This document shows, one piece after another, positions 9,744-20,321 of a stretch of 64,000 nucleotides of DNA. The DNA comes from Saccharomycopsis crataegensis (Eukaryota > Ascomycota > Saccharomycetes > Ascoideales > Saccharomycopsidaceae), in the NCBI RefSeq assembly GCF_037102585.1, contig NW_027043819.1:62001-126000 (forward strand), read 5' to 3'. The translations under genes were made by a program, and so were the position numbers. Every line of letters starts with the position of its first letter. Position 1 is the stretch's first letter. A model generated the notes under the pieces. The model did not search any database and was not told the origin of the DNA. It was given only the letters and a program-made list of their open reading frames with translations.

Positions 9744-11261
9744 ATGTCATCCTCTTCTCAATTGAAATGGCTTTCCAGCCTTAACGTCATGGAAACCCCA
9801 GACAAGTATTATCGTCGTTCCTCTATTATTGGTACCATTGGTCCAAAGACAAATAGCGTCGAAATGATGGTCAAACTTAGAAAAGCCGGTCTTAACATTG
9901 TCCGTATGAACTTCTCCCATGGTTCGTATGAGTACCACCAATCTGTCGTTGACAATGCCAGAAAGTCCGAAGAAGTTTACCCAGGTAGACCTTTGGCCAT
10001 TGCTTTGGACACTAAAGGTCCAGAAATCAGAACTGGTACCACCATTGGTGACAAAGATTACTCTATTCCTGCTGGTCACGAAATGATTTTCACCACCAAT
10101 GACGAATATAAGACCAAGTGTGACGACAAGGTGTATTACATTGACTACAAGAACATCACCTCTGTCATCGAAGTTGGCCGTATCATCTACGTTGATGATG
10201 GTGTTCTTTCCTTTGAAGTCTTGGAAAAAGTCGACAACCAAACCCTTAAAGTCAAGTCCTTGAACGCCGGTAAGATCTGTTCCCACAAGGGTGTTAACTT
10301 GCCAGGTACCGATGTTGACTTGCCAGCTTTGTCTGAAAAGGATAAGGCCGATTTGCGTTTCGGTGTCAAGAATAAGGTCCACATGGTTTTTGCCTCATTT
10401 ATCCGTACTGCCGACGATGTCATCCAAATCCGTAAGGTCTTGGGTGAAGATGGTAAAGACATTCAAATCATTTGTAAAATCGAAAACCAACAAGGTGTCA
10501 ACAACTTTGATGAAATTCTCGAAGTCACCGATGGTGTCATGGTTGCTCGTGGTGACTTGGGTATTGAAATTCCTGCTCCACAAGTGTTTGCTGCTCAAAA
10601 ACAACTTATTGCCAAATGTAACTTGGCTGGTAAGCCATGTATTTGTGCCACCCAAATGTTGGAATCTATGACTTACAACCCACGTCCAACTCGTGCCGAA
10701 GTTTCTGACGTCGGTAACGCCATTCTTGATGGTGCTGACTGTGTTATGTTGTCTGGGGAAACTGCCAAGGGTAACTACCCAATCGAAGCCGTCACCATGA
10801 TGCACCACACCGCCTTGCTCGCCGAAAAAGCTTTGCCATACGGTGCTCTTTATAACGACATTCGCTCTTGTCAACCACGTCCAACTGAAACCGTGGAAAC
10901 CATCGCTATGGCTGCTGTCAGTGCTTCATATGAACAAAACGCCAAGGCCATCTTCGTCTTGAGTACTTCTGGTACCTCTGCCCGTTTGTGTTCTAAATAC
11001 CGTCCAGTCTGTCCTATCGTTATGATCACCAGAAACCAACACTCTGCTAGATACTCTCACTTGTACCGTGGTGTTTATCCATTGGCTTACAACAAGGAAC
11101 CTCTTGCTGACTGGCAAGCCGATGTGGAAATCAGATTGAAGACTGCCATTGAAGAAGCCAAAAAGATGAACATGATTCAAGAAGGTGACTCCATTATTGC
11201 CATCCAAGGTTGGACCAAGGGTTTGGGTCACACCAACACTATGAGAATTTTGACTGTTTAA
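9744..11261 (+). CDS. CDC19: Pyruvate kinase
   Basis: This 505-residue protein catalyses the last step of glycolysis, phosphoenolpyruvate plus ADP to pyruvate plus ATP, in the cytosol as a tetramer. The hallmark motifs are in place: [10 protein letters not shown] at 51-60, the [10 protein letters not shown] block at 87-96, ICKIEN with the catalytic lysine K245, the metal-binding [11 protein letters not shown] at 266-276 and [15 protein letters not shown] at 316-330. The C-terminal phosphate-binding loop STSGTSA at 407-413 indicates regulation by fructose-1,6-bisphosphate, as in S. cerevisiae Cdc19. The length matches the family (about 500). Codon use is strongly biased to the set of highly expressed yeast genes. 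The first ATG gives the expected N-terminus. CACGTG elements and a pyrimidine-rich tract lie upstream. Confidence 0.98.
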   Translation: MSSSSQLKWLSSLNVMETPDKYYRRSSIIGTIGPKTNSVEMMVKLRKAGLNIVRMNFSHGSYEYHQSVVDNARKSEEVYPGRPLAIALDTKGPEIRTGTTIGDKDYSIPAGHEMIFTTNDEYKTKCDDKVYYIDYKNITSVIEVGRIIYVDDGVLSFEVLEKVDNQTLKVKSLNAGKICSHKGVNLPGTDVDLPALSEKDKADLRFGVKNKVHMVFASFIRTADDVIQIRKVLGEDGKDIQIICKIENQQGVNNFDEILEVTDGVMVARGDLGIEIPAPQVFAAQKQLIAKCNLAGKPCICATQMLESMTYNPRPTRAEVSDVGNAILDGADCVMLSGETAKGNYPIEAVTMMHHTALLAEKALPYGALYNDIRSCQPRPTETVETIAMAAVSASYEQNAKAIFVLSTSGTSARLCSKYRPVCPIVMITRNQHSARYSHLYRGVYPLAYNKEPLADWQADVEIRLKTAIEEAKKMNMIQEGDSIIAIQGWTKGLGHTNTMRILTV

Positions 11262-12425
11262 ATAGATTATACTTCTTGATAAAGATTTGGTTCTTCCTTT
11301 GAATTTGGTCATCATATCTCATAAAAAATAAAAGCAAAATGAAGACTTGCTCTTCTTTTATTTATTTTTTTGCTTATCCAATAGTTACGAAATTGTTTTT
11401 TTTTTTTTTTTTTTTTTCATTTTGTCTAATCACTTTCATTCCATGATTTAATAAATTAGCAATAAATACATTTATGAGTTTAATTTATAAATCAATGTAA
11501 TTATTGAAAGTTGTGATGCATCATTTATTCTTTGACGCTTGAGCATTTTAGCGGACGTTTTGACTAGTATGTTTATGGTTATTTAATATGGTTTGTGATA
11601 CCATATAGTATGAGAGAAAAGTTGCGGGTGTGTAGTACTCCCCGAACACTAATGTATTACGATACTGCGTAAAACCTGACCCCTAGAATAATTATGCTGC
11701 ATTTGACTGCAACGAATCTGTCTGCCATCTCAAAAAGTTCTGTGGCAGGTATAAGATGATCTCTACATACATTCTAAAGAACACTAGTTTATCCTTTCAC
11801 AGAGGGAAATTACATTTATTCAAAGTTTAGATATCGAAGCTTAAATCTCAGAAATGATAAGACAGTAGTCCGATCATGGACAACCAACGCCATGTTTAGA
11901 TTTTTATGAAGTTAGACACATCTATTTATCTTTATTAAAGGTCTAATACTCAAGTATTTTTTCCCCTGTTTATTCGGACACATGGATATCCAATATACGG
12001 AAAGCTCTAAGCAATTTATAAACTTCTTTTAGAAGTTACAGTGCGTGATTTGATATTCGGAGTGTATAGTTATTAAAGACTTTGCGGGAAGTTACTCACC
12101 TTTTAATACTCTTTTCTGGAGATAAAAGTGAGCCAAAAAAAAGAACAAGACATGAGAGATGCTTAGGTATCCATTCCATTAAGAAGCACTAAAAGCTGAA
12201 CCAGACTATGTAAGGATGTTGTCTATAATTATTGATTGCACATGTTACTTGGCAATATTGGAAAAAAAAAGACTTTCAATGAGACATCATTAGTCGAGTA
12301 ATATAGTTAAATGATCAAGCTTCACTGGTCTTTGATTTACTGGAGTTTTCGTTTAGTGGAGGGTGTAACAGTCTTCATAGATCCCAACTATAACGCAACA
12401 ACCATAATAAAACACTTCAACCAAA
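11262..12425. other. Intergenic between convergent CDC19 and transporter gene
   Basis: This 1.2 kb lies between two converging genes and holds both 3' ends. It has a poly-T tract at 11395-11417 and otherwise AT-rich unique sequence. It is longer than needed for two terminators, but I found no RNA gene, no LTR with matching ends and no credible open frame. Confidence 0.55.
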
Positions 12426-14150
12426 TTAGGCATAAACCTCGCCTTCTTTTCTATACCCCTTTCTTACCAACGCTTCTTTTCTCCATTTTTCACCAAACTT
12501 GACTAAAATGAGTGCACAAATCCCGCCAGCGAATGTGATAAACCCTCCAATAGTACAACACCATCCAACTCCAATTGTCTGGATTGCCGGTAAACAACTG
12601 GCACTACTGGCAATGGCTAGCATGTATCTCGCAAAATAATTCCCGGCAATAGCATCCCCTTTAAGCTCTGGCATGGAATCAACACAATATGTGTTGATGG
12701 CAGGAAATGAAATTGACTGAGCAAAAGCATAGAAAAACAAGGCAATGATTGGAACGGCAAACCCTCCTTTTTCGAATTCAAGAGTCCAGCCATAAATAAT
12801 TGTGGCTATCGGCATAACAAATAAAGTACTGGCAAGCAATGCCCTGACTCTATCTTCTGGGGTACGTTTGCCTTTCTTTTTGATCCATTTTTTGACAGTG
12901 TAATCTGATAATCTTCCTCCAAAATAAGCACCAAGGATAAACCCGACACCTGGTGCAAGGTAGAATAATGCCCCGTAGATTGGAGTATCAAGGTGGAAAC
13001 GAGGATCAACAACGTATCTGATTGGGGTAAGCAAATTGTACATGGAGTAGAGAATGGCACTACTAACAAACCCCGCAAGAATAAGGTTAGGATAGGCAAA
13101 AGAACGCAAAATTCTCAATGGGTTAAATGGTACGAACACAAACTTTTTAGTAGATTCAGTTTCTTTCAAAATTTGGTTCATCCCTGTTTGTCTAGCGGTT
13201 TCCGGCATCAAAAAGAAAACCCCAACAAAGTTGAAACATCCAACACCGGCAAGGACAAAAAAGATAATTCTCCAACTGGCCCAAGTGACTACTAACCCAC
13301 CCATTATTGGACCAATAGCAATACCCAATTGTGCCCCGAGAACATTAAGCCCGATTTTCCGCCCACGCTCCACTGGAGGGTATAAATCACCAATTACATG
13401 GGCCCCAACAGAAAAGAATGCGGTACCAAAGATTGCAGTAGCTGATCTAAATACCCAAAACATTGCCAAATTTTGAGATACTGCGGTGAGAACACTAGAG
13501 ACCACGTAACCAACCAAACAAGCCAAAAACACCGGGCGACGACCATAAATATCGGAAAGTGGAGAAAAGATACAGGGAGATGTCAGCATAAACACCATGT
13601 AAACTGCATTGGTAATATTAATTATGGTACCGGTGGTATGAAAATCTTTAGCAATGTAGGAAACTGCTGGAAGAAAAGAGACGTTGGACAATGGTGATAA
13701 GAATCCCGATAACGCAGATAATACAAGAATTGCAGTTCTGCGGAACTTACTAAGTTTGAGGTCGGGATTATAATTATTTGGGGCTGATTTTGTTTTAGTG
13801 ATAGTATTTCTGGTTGTAGTTCTGCTAGCAATTGGCATGTCATTTGCCTGAGGTTGACGAGAAAACCTTGAGATCTGACGACTGACGGCATCATCAACCA
13901 CCCCGGACATATACAAAGGGACTTCCTGGACAGCGTTACGGGACATTTGACGAGACAAATTGTCTATATCGTGATCCTCGGTATCATTATCTTTGGTATA
14001 GGCCCCTAGTTGGTTTCTTTCGACGTCTGTTTCGAAATATTCGTCTGAAGAGCTGGTGGATTTTTCATTCTGTTGAGGATCGTTAGCATGATCACCGATT
14101 GATTGGGCTGATAGCGATGAAGAAAGGGAGACCGTATCTGATACAGGCAT
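12426..14150 (-). CDS. MFS drug:H+ antiporter of the DHA1 (12-TM) family
   Basis: This 574-residue membrane transporter probably exports drugs, polyamines or organic acids across the plasma membrane in exchange for protons. Residues 1-135 form a long Ser/Asp/Asn-rich cytosolic tail with likely phosphorylation sites. Twelve hydrophobic segments follow from about residue 139 to 551, split by a central loop at 320-350. MFS motif A is SDIYGRRP at 199-206. The antiporter motif C appears as GIAIGPIMGG at 276-285. PETAR at 316-320 closes the first half. A second motif-A copy (GGRLSDYTVKK) begins the loop at 411-421. This is the architecture of fungal DHA1 exporters such as the QDR, TPO and FLU families. 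I cannot tell the exact subfamily or substrate, so I give no symbol. The first ATG gives a complete protein. Confidence 0.88.
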   Translation of the reverse strand: MPVSDTVSLSSSLSAQSIGDHANDPQQNEKSTSSSDEYFETDVERNQLGAYTKDNDTEDHDIDNLSRQMSRNAVQEVPLYMSGVVDDAVSRQISRFSRQPQANDMPIASRTTTRNTITKTKSAPNNYNPDLKLSKFRRTAILVLSALSGFLSPLSNVSFLPAVSYIAKDFHTTGTIINITNAVYMVFMLTSPCIFSPLSDIYGRRPVFLACLVGYVVSSVLTAVSQNLAMFWVFRSATAIFGTAFFSVGAHVIGDLYPPVERGRKIGLNVLGAQLGIAIGPIMGGLVVTWASWRIIFFVLAGVGCFNFVGVFFLMPETARQTGMNQILKETESTKKFVFVPFNPLRILRSFAYPNLILAGFVSSAILYSMYNLLTPIRYVVDPRFHLDTPIYGALFYLAPGVGFILGAYFGGRLSDYTVKKWIKKKGKRTPEDRVRALLASTLFVMPIATIIYGWTLEFEKGGFAVPIIALFFYAFAQSISFPAINTYCVDSMPELKGDAIAGNYFARYMLAIASSASCLPAIQTIGVGWCCTIGGFITFAGGICALILVKFGEKWRKEALVRKGYRKEGEVYA

Positions 14151-14910
14151 TTTGAATTTAAGTATGAGAGTATATCAGATAGTATGGTTCATTATAGTTT
14201 CCAAAGATCTGGTTGGAAGTTGCGTGAGTTTTGTGGTTATCGAATGCAGAATAAATGGCAATCTAAACGTTATATTCCCCGCTTTGGGATGATGATATTT
14301 CAAGTACGGATCGTTGCAAAATCAGAGAATGGGACACTTAAGATTGTATCCATGACCACCCTAGTAGCAGATAAGAAAAGGTGTAAACAACAGGAATTCT
14401 ACCGCATTATAAAACAATCTTATTTGCCGCACTAATAAGTCCTTTTTAACGAAATCGAAAAACTCGGCAGTAAGCACCCGTTAAAATTTTTTCTTGACTG
14501 AATCCGTAAACGGTAATAAAAGACGACACTTATTGAAAGATGACGGATGTTTCCGAAAAACTCTGGTGTTGCAAGTATATTTGCCACAATAATATATATC
14601 TTGTAAAATAAATTATGGATATTTATTAAATATATTACGGCGAAAAAGATAATAACAATAATAAATAATATTCCTTCAACATTCATGGCAATGTTCGCCA
14701 AACAGATAATAATAAAATAACGAAGACTTACGCACCTGGGAAAATCAAAAACGGGGAAATAAGCAAAGGAAACCAAACCAAACTCTTGTCTGTATCTGTC
14801 TATATCAGAAAAGAAAAAGTGCCGGTACCAAATAAGGGAAAAAAAAAAAATCAAGAACAGAATTGAAATTAAACTAAACCAATAACCAATAATGAAAACA
14901 TCCGGCACAA
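14151..14910. other. Intergenic: transporter promoter and 3' region of the F-box gene
   Basis: This 0.76 kb is very AT-rich. It holds a minus-strand open frame (14432-14914) of 160 codons dominated by Ile, Phe and Tyr, whose ATG overlaps the F-box stop codon as ATGA. Such an overlap has no meaning in a yeast nucleus, and the composition is that of AT-rich spacer. I do not call it a gene. Confidence 0.55.
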
Positions 14911-15675
14911 TCATGTCATTCTTTCAAACATTAATCTTTTGTTTTGTATTTTAATACTCCTCAAAACATCCTCATCGACTTTTCCGATGCTCCGATGCGT
15001 TTGTTCGCACTGCCCATTACTGTTGTTCAACCGTTTAATGATCATTTGGATATCATTTCCCCCTTTTTCTTGCCTTCTCCATAAATTGTTGTGGTATCTG
15101 TAACTCTTAACAAAATTTCGGAGCATATCTTCTATGGAATTCTTCTTTAGTACGCCGATTAGCACATGTATCGTCCCACTAACCCCGTTTCCGTACTTCA
15201 AGATCCCTCTCTCAACTAACTGCTTCTTTGATGGTCTATTCATCAAGTGGAAGCTGAGACGAAGCTTCAAGTTTCTATTTTGGAAAAATCGGGTCAATAT
15301 CAATTGTTGTGAAACCACATTGTTGAAAACCAGCTCCTTGTATATCCCCGGTACTTTGGTCATCATGATTTGTTGAATAAACGGAGACCGCCCCAAGATT
15401 TCCATTCGGTCCTTCCCAGAAATTAAGAGATATTCCTGTGATGCTCCGATATCATTGAATGGTGTTGAGCTATAGAAAAGTTTTCGAGATAATGCTGGTT
15501 TGACGGCATCTTTTACTCGAAGATGGAAAAGATATCGTTGATTGCATCTGATAAGCTCCCTAAAATAATAAGCCGATGACCCTACGAGTTCCCAATCCTG
15601 GTAGTCTAGGTGCTTGAGAATATTAAGCCATACTTCTGGTGGCAAATCAAGAAGAACGGAACCATGCATCATCAT
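14911..15675 (-). CDS. F-box protein with an RPEL-like motif
   Basis: This 254-residue protein starts MMMHGSVLLDLPPEVW. Residues 8-45 (LLDLPPEVWLNILKHLDYQD and onward) are a good F-box, the module that docks to Skp1 in SCF ubiquitin ligases. At about 136-161 the segment LSFHLMNRPSKKQLVERGIL fits the RPEL consensus (a Leu-rich helix, then RPxxxELxxRxIL), which binds G-actin in animals and recurs in fungal proteins of unknown role. A weaker second copy may follow at 168-192 (VLKKNSIEDMLRNFVK). The C-terminus is basic. F-box proteins usually choose substrates for ubiquitination, and the RPEL-like part could be the substrate- or actin-binding end. Both the pairing and the function are inferences. 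I recognise no named orthologue. Confidence 0.72.
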   Translation of the reverse strand: MMMHGSVLLDLPPEVWLNILKHLDYQDWELVGSSAYYFRELIRCNQRYLFHLRVKDAVKPALSRKLFYSSTPFNDIGASQEYLLISGKDRMEILGRSPFIQQIMMTKVPGIYKELVFNNVVSQQLILTRFFQNRNLKLRLSFHLMNRPSKKQLVERGILKYGNGVSGTIHVLIGVLKKNSIEDMLRNFVKSYRYHNNLWRRQEKGGNDIQMIIKRLNNSNGQCEQTHRSIGKVDEDVLRSIKIQNKRLMFERMT

Positions 15676-15982
15676 ACTAAGCTATTATACTATTAATGAT
15701 GAATAAAAAATATTGAATACATACCAGACCTATAAGAAGTATTGGGAAGCTGTCAAAATATACAGCCATTTCTTTTTTCCTGCGATGACATGAAGCGCGT
15801 GATTGGCACAGGAGAGCGCATGCTACGATTATCACAAGACAACAATACTGATAAATGGCTATTATAATTTACTTATAAAATCATACACAAACAAAAATTA
15901 ATTAAGGAGCTAATCAGAATACATTAGTAAGGAATTCCTTTCATCTCTCTTCTAGCTTTCTCTTCTCTATCTGATAGAAATT
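15676..15982. other. Intergenic: promoter of the F-box gene
   Basis: This 307 bp lies between the F-box start and the glucosidase II beta stop. It is AT-rich spacer with no open frame or RNA gene that I can see. Confidence 0.55.
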
Positions 15983-18076
15983 TCACAACTCATCATGGAC
16001 AGATTCAGATTCTACAAGTTTCTTTTCTTCAACCTGTTCCAATTCAGACTCAAAACAGGCAATAGGACTGGTGACGTCGATGTAATATTGACAAACTTCA
16101 GGTTCAGTGACCTTCAAAATTTCAACGGATTCACCACAGTAAACAGTAACCTTTGCTTGTCTAATTGGTCCTGACCAACATTTGGCACCATTCTTGAAAG
16201 CCATTTCTAATTTGGTAGTACCATCTTTTGGGTTGACCAATTTTTTGATGTCACCACTATAAGTACCGACATGAGCACTTTGACCATTGCCTGATTGCTT
16301 AATATTGCCAACAAAATCAATCTCATATTCATATTCTCCGATTGAAGCCTTGAAACTTTGGTTTTCCACAGCCTTCAAGACCTTGGAAGGACCATAATAG
16401 TTCGTTGAGTCATTCAACTCTTGCACAAGATCACCAACTTGTTGGTTGAGTTCCTGGATGAGCTCTTGCTTGCCACGCATCTCTTCTTGAAGAGATGTCA
16501 ATTCTTTGCTATAAGAATCAGCATCTTCATCACCAGCGTTAGACAAATCATTGATCTCGCTAAGATGTCTAGAAACCAAGTCATATGGCACAGTTTCAAA
16601 CACTGTTTCTTTCTCTTCTGGCAAATTGTCATAAACCCCCAAGAAATCTTCCACAGCTCTGACCACGGCTTGCTTGATGTTTTGTGGGAATGTCGACCTT
16701 CTGGCTTCCTCCTCTTCAGCTTCCAATTCCATTTGCAATTTCTTTTCACTCTGTTTGGCTTCAAGTTCTTCTGTACTGAGATCATCAGCAATTTGTAAAT
16801 CTTTAGCTTCACTCTTTGGTCTACCAAGAGCCGCCTCGAGCTCTTCGATGAAAGTCATAAGCCCTTTAACAGCACCATCGTAGTCATTTGCGTAATCAAT
16901 TTTACCAAGAACATCGTCTTGAACTTTCTGTTTCAAAGTCTCGTAACTTTCGATACCTTTAAGGGCAGTCTTAACAGCCTTATTGTTGAAATTTGGATTG
17001 TAGTTCTCCTTAATATCGGTCATGATAGCTTCCAATTTCTTGGAAGATTCATCCTGGATCAACAATAATTTCAAAAGAGTGCTGTGCAAAGAACTCTTTC
17101 TAGTCCAAATGAAATTTTTCCAATTAGCCATGTGAACTTTATTCTTCTCAAGAAGGAAGAAAATGTTATACAAATCCAAATCTCCCAACATCGCATTATA
17201 TTTTTCCAAATATTCCTTGTACAATGTGTCAAACTCGTCGAATTTTTTATCATTGGAGAATTCTTGGAAATCTTCAATGGCTTTCTTAACGGTAACATCA
17301 TTGATATTTTGATCAAAATCTGTGGCCAAATTAAGAAGAATCTCTTTGGAGATTTCGCTCTTTTCAATATTTTTGTCAACTCCCAATTTAATCAAATGGA
17401 TTGCTTCTTTCAAGCTGTAGATTTTCTCATCAATGGTACTGGCACTATGTTCACCTTTTAATTCGGCAATAAACTCCATGGCCTCCTTGTTATATTTAGT
17501 GTTCAAAGCTTCAATCTTCTTCTTCAACTGGTAGACTTCATCATTTAATTGTGACACTTCCATGGATTCTTTTTGAATCTTTGTATCTAATTCTTCATCG
17601 GCTTTGGCGACTTGAGCCAACATTTGTTGTTTGATCTTTAAGCCTTTAGTCAATTTGGATAATCTTTCCTTCTTGAGAGATTCGTATTTTTCATTCAACT
17701 CTTTGCAGACATTTTTACATTTTGCATCAGTGTTCCACTCATCAGATCCATCACAACAGATTTCATAATCACAAACACCATCATTGACCTTGTAAGAAGG
17801 AATGTAACTTGGTTTATAACCCGCGTTTTCGCAGAAGAATTTACCGGATTCACAAGCACTGGTACCTGGTTCATCAGATCCATCAGGACAATCACAGTAA
17901 TCATCATTGACCTTGGAGAAATCAATTTCAATTTCTGGGTTGGATAAACATTTCCATTTGCCATTGCTGTCAGCTTTATAAAGATGCTGCTTATTTGGAG
18001 CAACACCCCTAACTGATTCGGCCAGAGCCAAGTTAGTCAACACAGCAACAAGAACAGAAACAACAGATACCTTCAT
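15983..18076 (-). CDS. GTB1: Glucosidase II beta subunit (PRKCSH family), ER-resident
   Basis: This 697-residue protein is the regulatory beta subunit of ER glucosidase II, which trims the inner glucoses of N-glycans with the catalytic alpha subunit. Residues 1-19 are a signal peptide (hydrophobic VSVLVAVLTNLALA). Two Cys-rich LDL-receptor-A-like repeats follow, with CDCPDGSDEPGTSAC at 61-75 and CCDGSDEW at 107-114. A long Lys/Glu-rich coiled coil occupies about 125-560. The C-terminal MRH lectin domain (about 575-675) has conserved cysteines and the glycan-binding set: Gln in NIKQSG, Arg in GPIRQAK, Glu and Tyr in EPEVCQYY. The last four residues are HDEL, the yeast ER-retrieval signal. Length is close to the S. 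cerevisiae protein (about 700). The first ATG is directly followed by the signal peptide, so the start is secure. Confidence 0.95.
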   Translation of the reverse strand: MKVSVVSVLVAVLTNLALAESVRGVAPNKQHLYKADSNGKWKCLSNPEIEIDFSKVNDDYCDCPDGSDEPGTSACESGKFFCENAGYKPSYIPSYKVNDGVCDYEICCDGSDEWNTDAKCKNVCKELNEKYESLKKERLSKLTKGLKIKQQMLAQVAKADEELDTKIQKESMEVSQLNDEVYQLKKKIEALNTKYNKEAMEFIAELKGEHSASTIDEKIYSLKEAIHLIKLGVDKNIEKSEISKEILLNLATDFDQNINDVTVKKAIEDFQEFSNDKKFDEFDTLYKEYLEKYNAMLGDLDLYNIFFLLEKNKVHMANWKNFIWTRKSSLHSTLLKLLLIQDESSKKLEAIMTDIKENYNPNFNNKAVKTALKGIESYETLKQKVQDDVLGKIDYANDYDGAVKGLMTFIEELEAALGRPKSEAKDLQIADDLSTEELEAKQSEKKLQMELEAEEEEARRSTFPQNIKQAVVRAVEDFLGVYDNLPEEKETVFETVPYDLVSRHLSEINDLSNAGDEDADSYSKELTSLQEEMRGKQELIQELNQQVGDLVQELNDSTNYYGPSKVLKAVENQSFKASIGEYEYEIDFVGNIKQSGNGQSAHVGTYSGDIKKLVNPKDGTTKLEMAFKNGAKCWSGPIRQAKVTVYCGESVEILKVTEPEVCQYYIDVTSPIACFESELEQVEEKKLVESESVHDEL

Positions 18077-18446
18077 TTCACAGAGTGTCCTTTATTGTTT
18101 TCTTAACAGTTTACCTCACAGAAGAATCAATTGGAGAGACTTGTTTTAATAAACAAACCTTGTTGATTTCCAAGTTGCAAATGTCTTTGTATATGCTGGG
18201 TGAAAAATTAACACCTGGAAGATTTCTGGCGTACCTTTCGCGGGTGCTCCTAACGACAGGATCTAGAATTTTCCCCCCTGCCTCAGTTGTGTTAATTAAT
18301 TACAGACTAAGATTAACATAAAAATGTAGTAGAAAAAGCATAAGAATTAATCAAAGGTTATAGGATTTAATAATAAAAGGTATAAAAAAAAACCGTGAGA
18401 AAGTCATTTTTTTAGTTATTTAGATATTATACAGTTATTACTAAAC
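18077..18446. other. Intergenic: GTB1 promoter and RPL7 3' region
   Basis: This 370 bp holds the GTB1 upstream region and the 3' end of RPL7. The plus-strand open frame inside it (18085-18321) has no protein-like features. I see no other feature. Confidence 0.55.
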
Positions 18447-19987
18447 TTAGTTCATAGCCTTAACCAATTGGTTAATGAATTCTTCACGGTTACCGAAAGA
18501 ACCACCTTGGATAAAGTGTTCAAACTTTCTGTCAACACCCCAACCACCGTTTGGATTAGACAACTTGAATGGCCACAAGAAGTTGTTAGCTTCCTTGAAG
18601 TTTGGACCAACAGTGTAGATTTCGTGAACAAGGTCTTCAACAGAAGCAATACCGTATTTACCCAAAGCAGCTTCAATGATAGCGTTGTCACTCAAAGCAA
18701 TTCTTTGCTTGTTGACCTTACCGTAACCTCTCTTGTAGATCAACTTTCTGATGGTAGCCAAAGATGGGTAACCGTAAGCAACGTATGGTTCAACCAACTT
18801 CAACAATTCTCTGGTAGCCTTGGTAACCTTGATGAAAACACCAGCGTTAATTTGCAACAATCTCAACAATTGCATGATCTTTCTTGGCTTTGGTGGAATC
18901 TTCATAATACCCTTGATTCTGACGACAAAGACCAACTTAGATTCAGCTGGGACGAAGAAAGAACCGTTAGCGGCGGCTTCCTTGTGAGCATCAGCAATCT
19001 TCTTGATTTCAGCAGCATATTCAGCTTCGTAACCAGCGGTTCTCTTAGCAATGGCTTCTCTCTTAGCTTTGCTAGCCTGTGTATTAGTTAGTATAAGAGT
19101 CAAAATATTATTAAGAGGGTTCTTTAGTTTACCCGAATACATAGTGCTGAATGATCTCCATAAAGATATTTCTCAGTCCCGAAAGATGGTTAACTAATGA
19201 CAGCATCGCCTTGGCTAGCCAATAAAAATGGGGTTTTCATCATCAAAATTCTCATATCAAAAAAGTTTTTTCTTTTTTAAAATATTACTCCAAACAATGT
19301 TCGAATAATGTTTTAGTTGTTTCTGATCATTCAGTTTTCAAATTCACACTAGTGATACATACAATAGTTCTCTTTTGCTTAGCTTCAGCAACGTTCTTGG
19401 AGTTCTTAGCCAAAGTCTTGCTCTTCTTCAACAAGGTTTCTGGTGGAAGGATAGCATCAGCTTTAATGACTGGTCTATAAAATAACGTTAGTACAACTTG
19501 TATCCCAATGAAGAAAAATTTTCAAGCACTAGAAAAACATCAACAGTTTGCGTCAAGCATGATCTATTCAAATAATTTGTTTCTTGGTATAAAACAAGAA
19601 TAAAAACTCTTGAAAGATACCCATATCATTACTATCATTAACTTTTTTGGTCTCGATATAAGCTTAAAATTTGTTCTGATAATCTGGATAAAAAAAATAT
19701 TCACTGATGATTCACTATTCACTTCATGAAAAAATTTGCCAATCATTTGAGCATTAGGTTTTTTATTGATATTTAATAATATAATCCATATTCAAAGTAA
19801 GGGTTGGCCAAATCATTTAGAGGTATATTGATTGAGTTGACTTTTGTTCATCACTGTTCCTTCAAATCTTGGTCCAAATCATGAATCTTCCGCAAATTGG
19901 TTGATGTTCACAGTAAATGTATTATCCCGCAGTTGTCAATAGTCTCTGTATAATCTTCACTTACTGTTTTGGAGTTGATTTAGCCAT
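18447..19987 (-). CDS. RPL7: 60S ribosomal protein uL30 (L7), three exons
   Basis: The exons on the minus strand are 19965-19987, 19363-19474 and 18447-19076, giving 254 residues. Spliced, the N-terminus reads [19 protein letters not shown] and runs in frame into KSKTLAK and then [13 protein letters not shown]. The rest matches yeast L7 closely: [39 protein letters not shown] and the C-terminal [22 protein letters not shown]. Intron 1 (490 bp) has a GTAAGT donor, TACTAAC branch and TATAG acceptor. Intron 2 (286 bp) has GTATGT, TACTAAC and CACAG. The two-intron layout is the same as in S. cerevisiae RPL7A/B. An unspliced frame would begin inside intron 2 and is not the protein. Intron 2 contains a box C/D snoRNA. 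Codon bias is that of a ribosomal protein gene. Confidence 0.96.
19165..19258 (-). ncRNA. Intron-encoded box C/D snoRNA (snR39/snR59/snR39b-like) in RPL7 intron 2
   Basis: On the RPL7 strand, intron 2 carries a C box ATGATGA (19237-19243) and a D box CTGA (19173-19176). A short terminal stem GATAT/ATATC closes the element at 19258-19254 and 19169-19165. Just before the D box lies ACCATCTTTCGGG (19178-19190). It is complementary to the conserved 25S rRNA segment CCCGAAAGATGGT. Counting five bases upstream of the D box puts the methylated residue on the G of CCCG (S. cerevisiae 25S G805 by my recall, the snR39b site). S. cerevisiae carries snR39 and snR59 in its RPL7 introns for the neighbouring A807. 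Host gene and guide agree, so the call is strong. The exact ends and target base are less certain. Confidence 0.82.
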
Positions 19988-20321
19988 TTTGTCTCTACTA
20001 TTATTGATAACTCTAGAACTAGGAGGTCAAAGGAAACTTCAAGTAACCAATTTTTCAATTTTTTTTGTTTGATTGTCTGCTAACCACAGGAAAAAAAAAA
20101 CGACTGAACCATCCGCATGGAGGCTCACAACCTATTGTCATGCGTGAACGTCAGCTGATCCAAGTGACTGTGTAATTCTTGAAAATCCGTTTTTATAAAC
20201 CATCACATGATATTAATAATTATTTAGCCCTGTACTTTTACAAAAAAAAAAATTAAAAGCCCTAAAGTACTTAGTATTATAATATAAAAGAAGAAACAAG
20301 AAAAGATAAACGAAACAATAA
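19988..20321. promoter_or_regulatory. RPL7 promoter with a Tbf1-like site
   Basis: This 334 bp separates the RPL7 start from the MMS4 stop. It has T-rich and A-rich tracts typical of ribosomal-protein promoters. An AGCCCTAA at 20258-20265 fits the ARCCCTAA core bound by Tbf1, which drives ribosomal-protein genes in many non-Saccharomyces yeasts. It lies near the MMS4 end, so the role is inferred only. Confidence 0.35.

Noticed and set aside
14432-14914. 160-codon minus-strand frame overlapping the F-box stop codon as ATGA
   Set aside because: Composition is Ile/Phe/Tyr-rich like AT-rich spacer read by chance, there is no recognisable domain, and translational coupling is not expected in a yeast nucleus.
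19475-19964. A second snoRNA in RPL7 intron 1 (C-box-like GTGATGA near 19839-19845)
   Set aside because: No D box CTGA at a suitable distance on the same strand and no rRNA complementarity that I could see.
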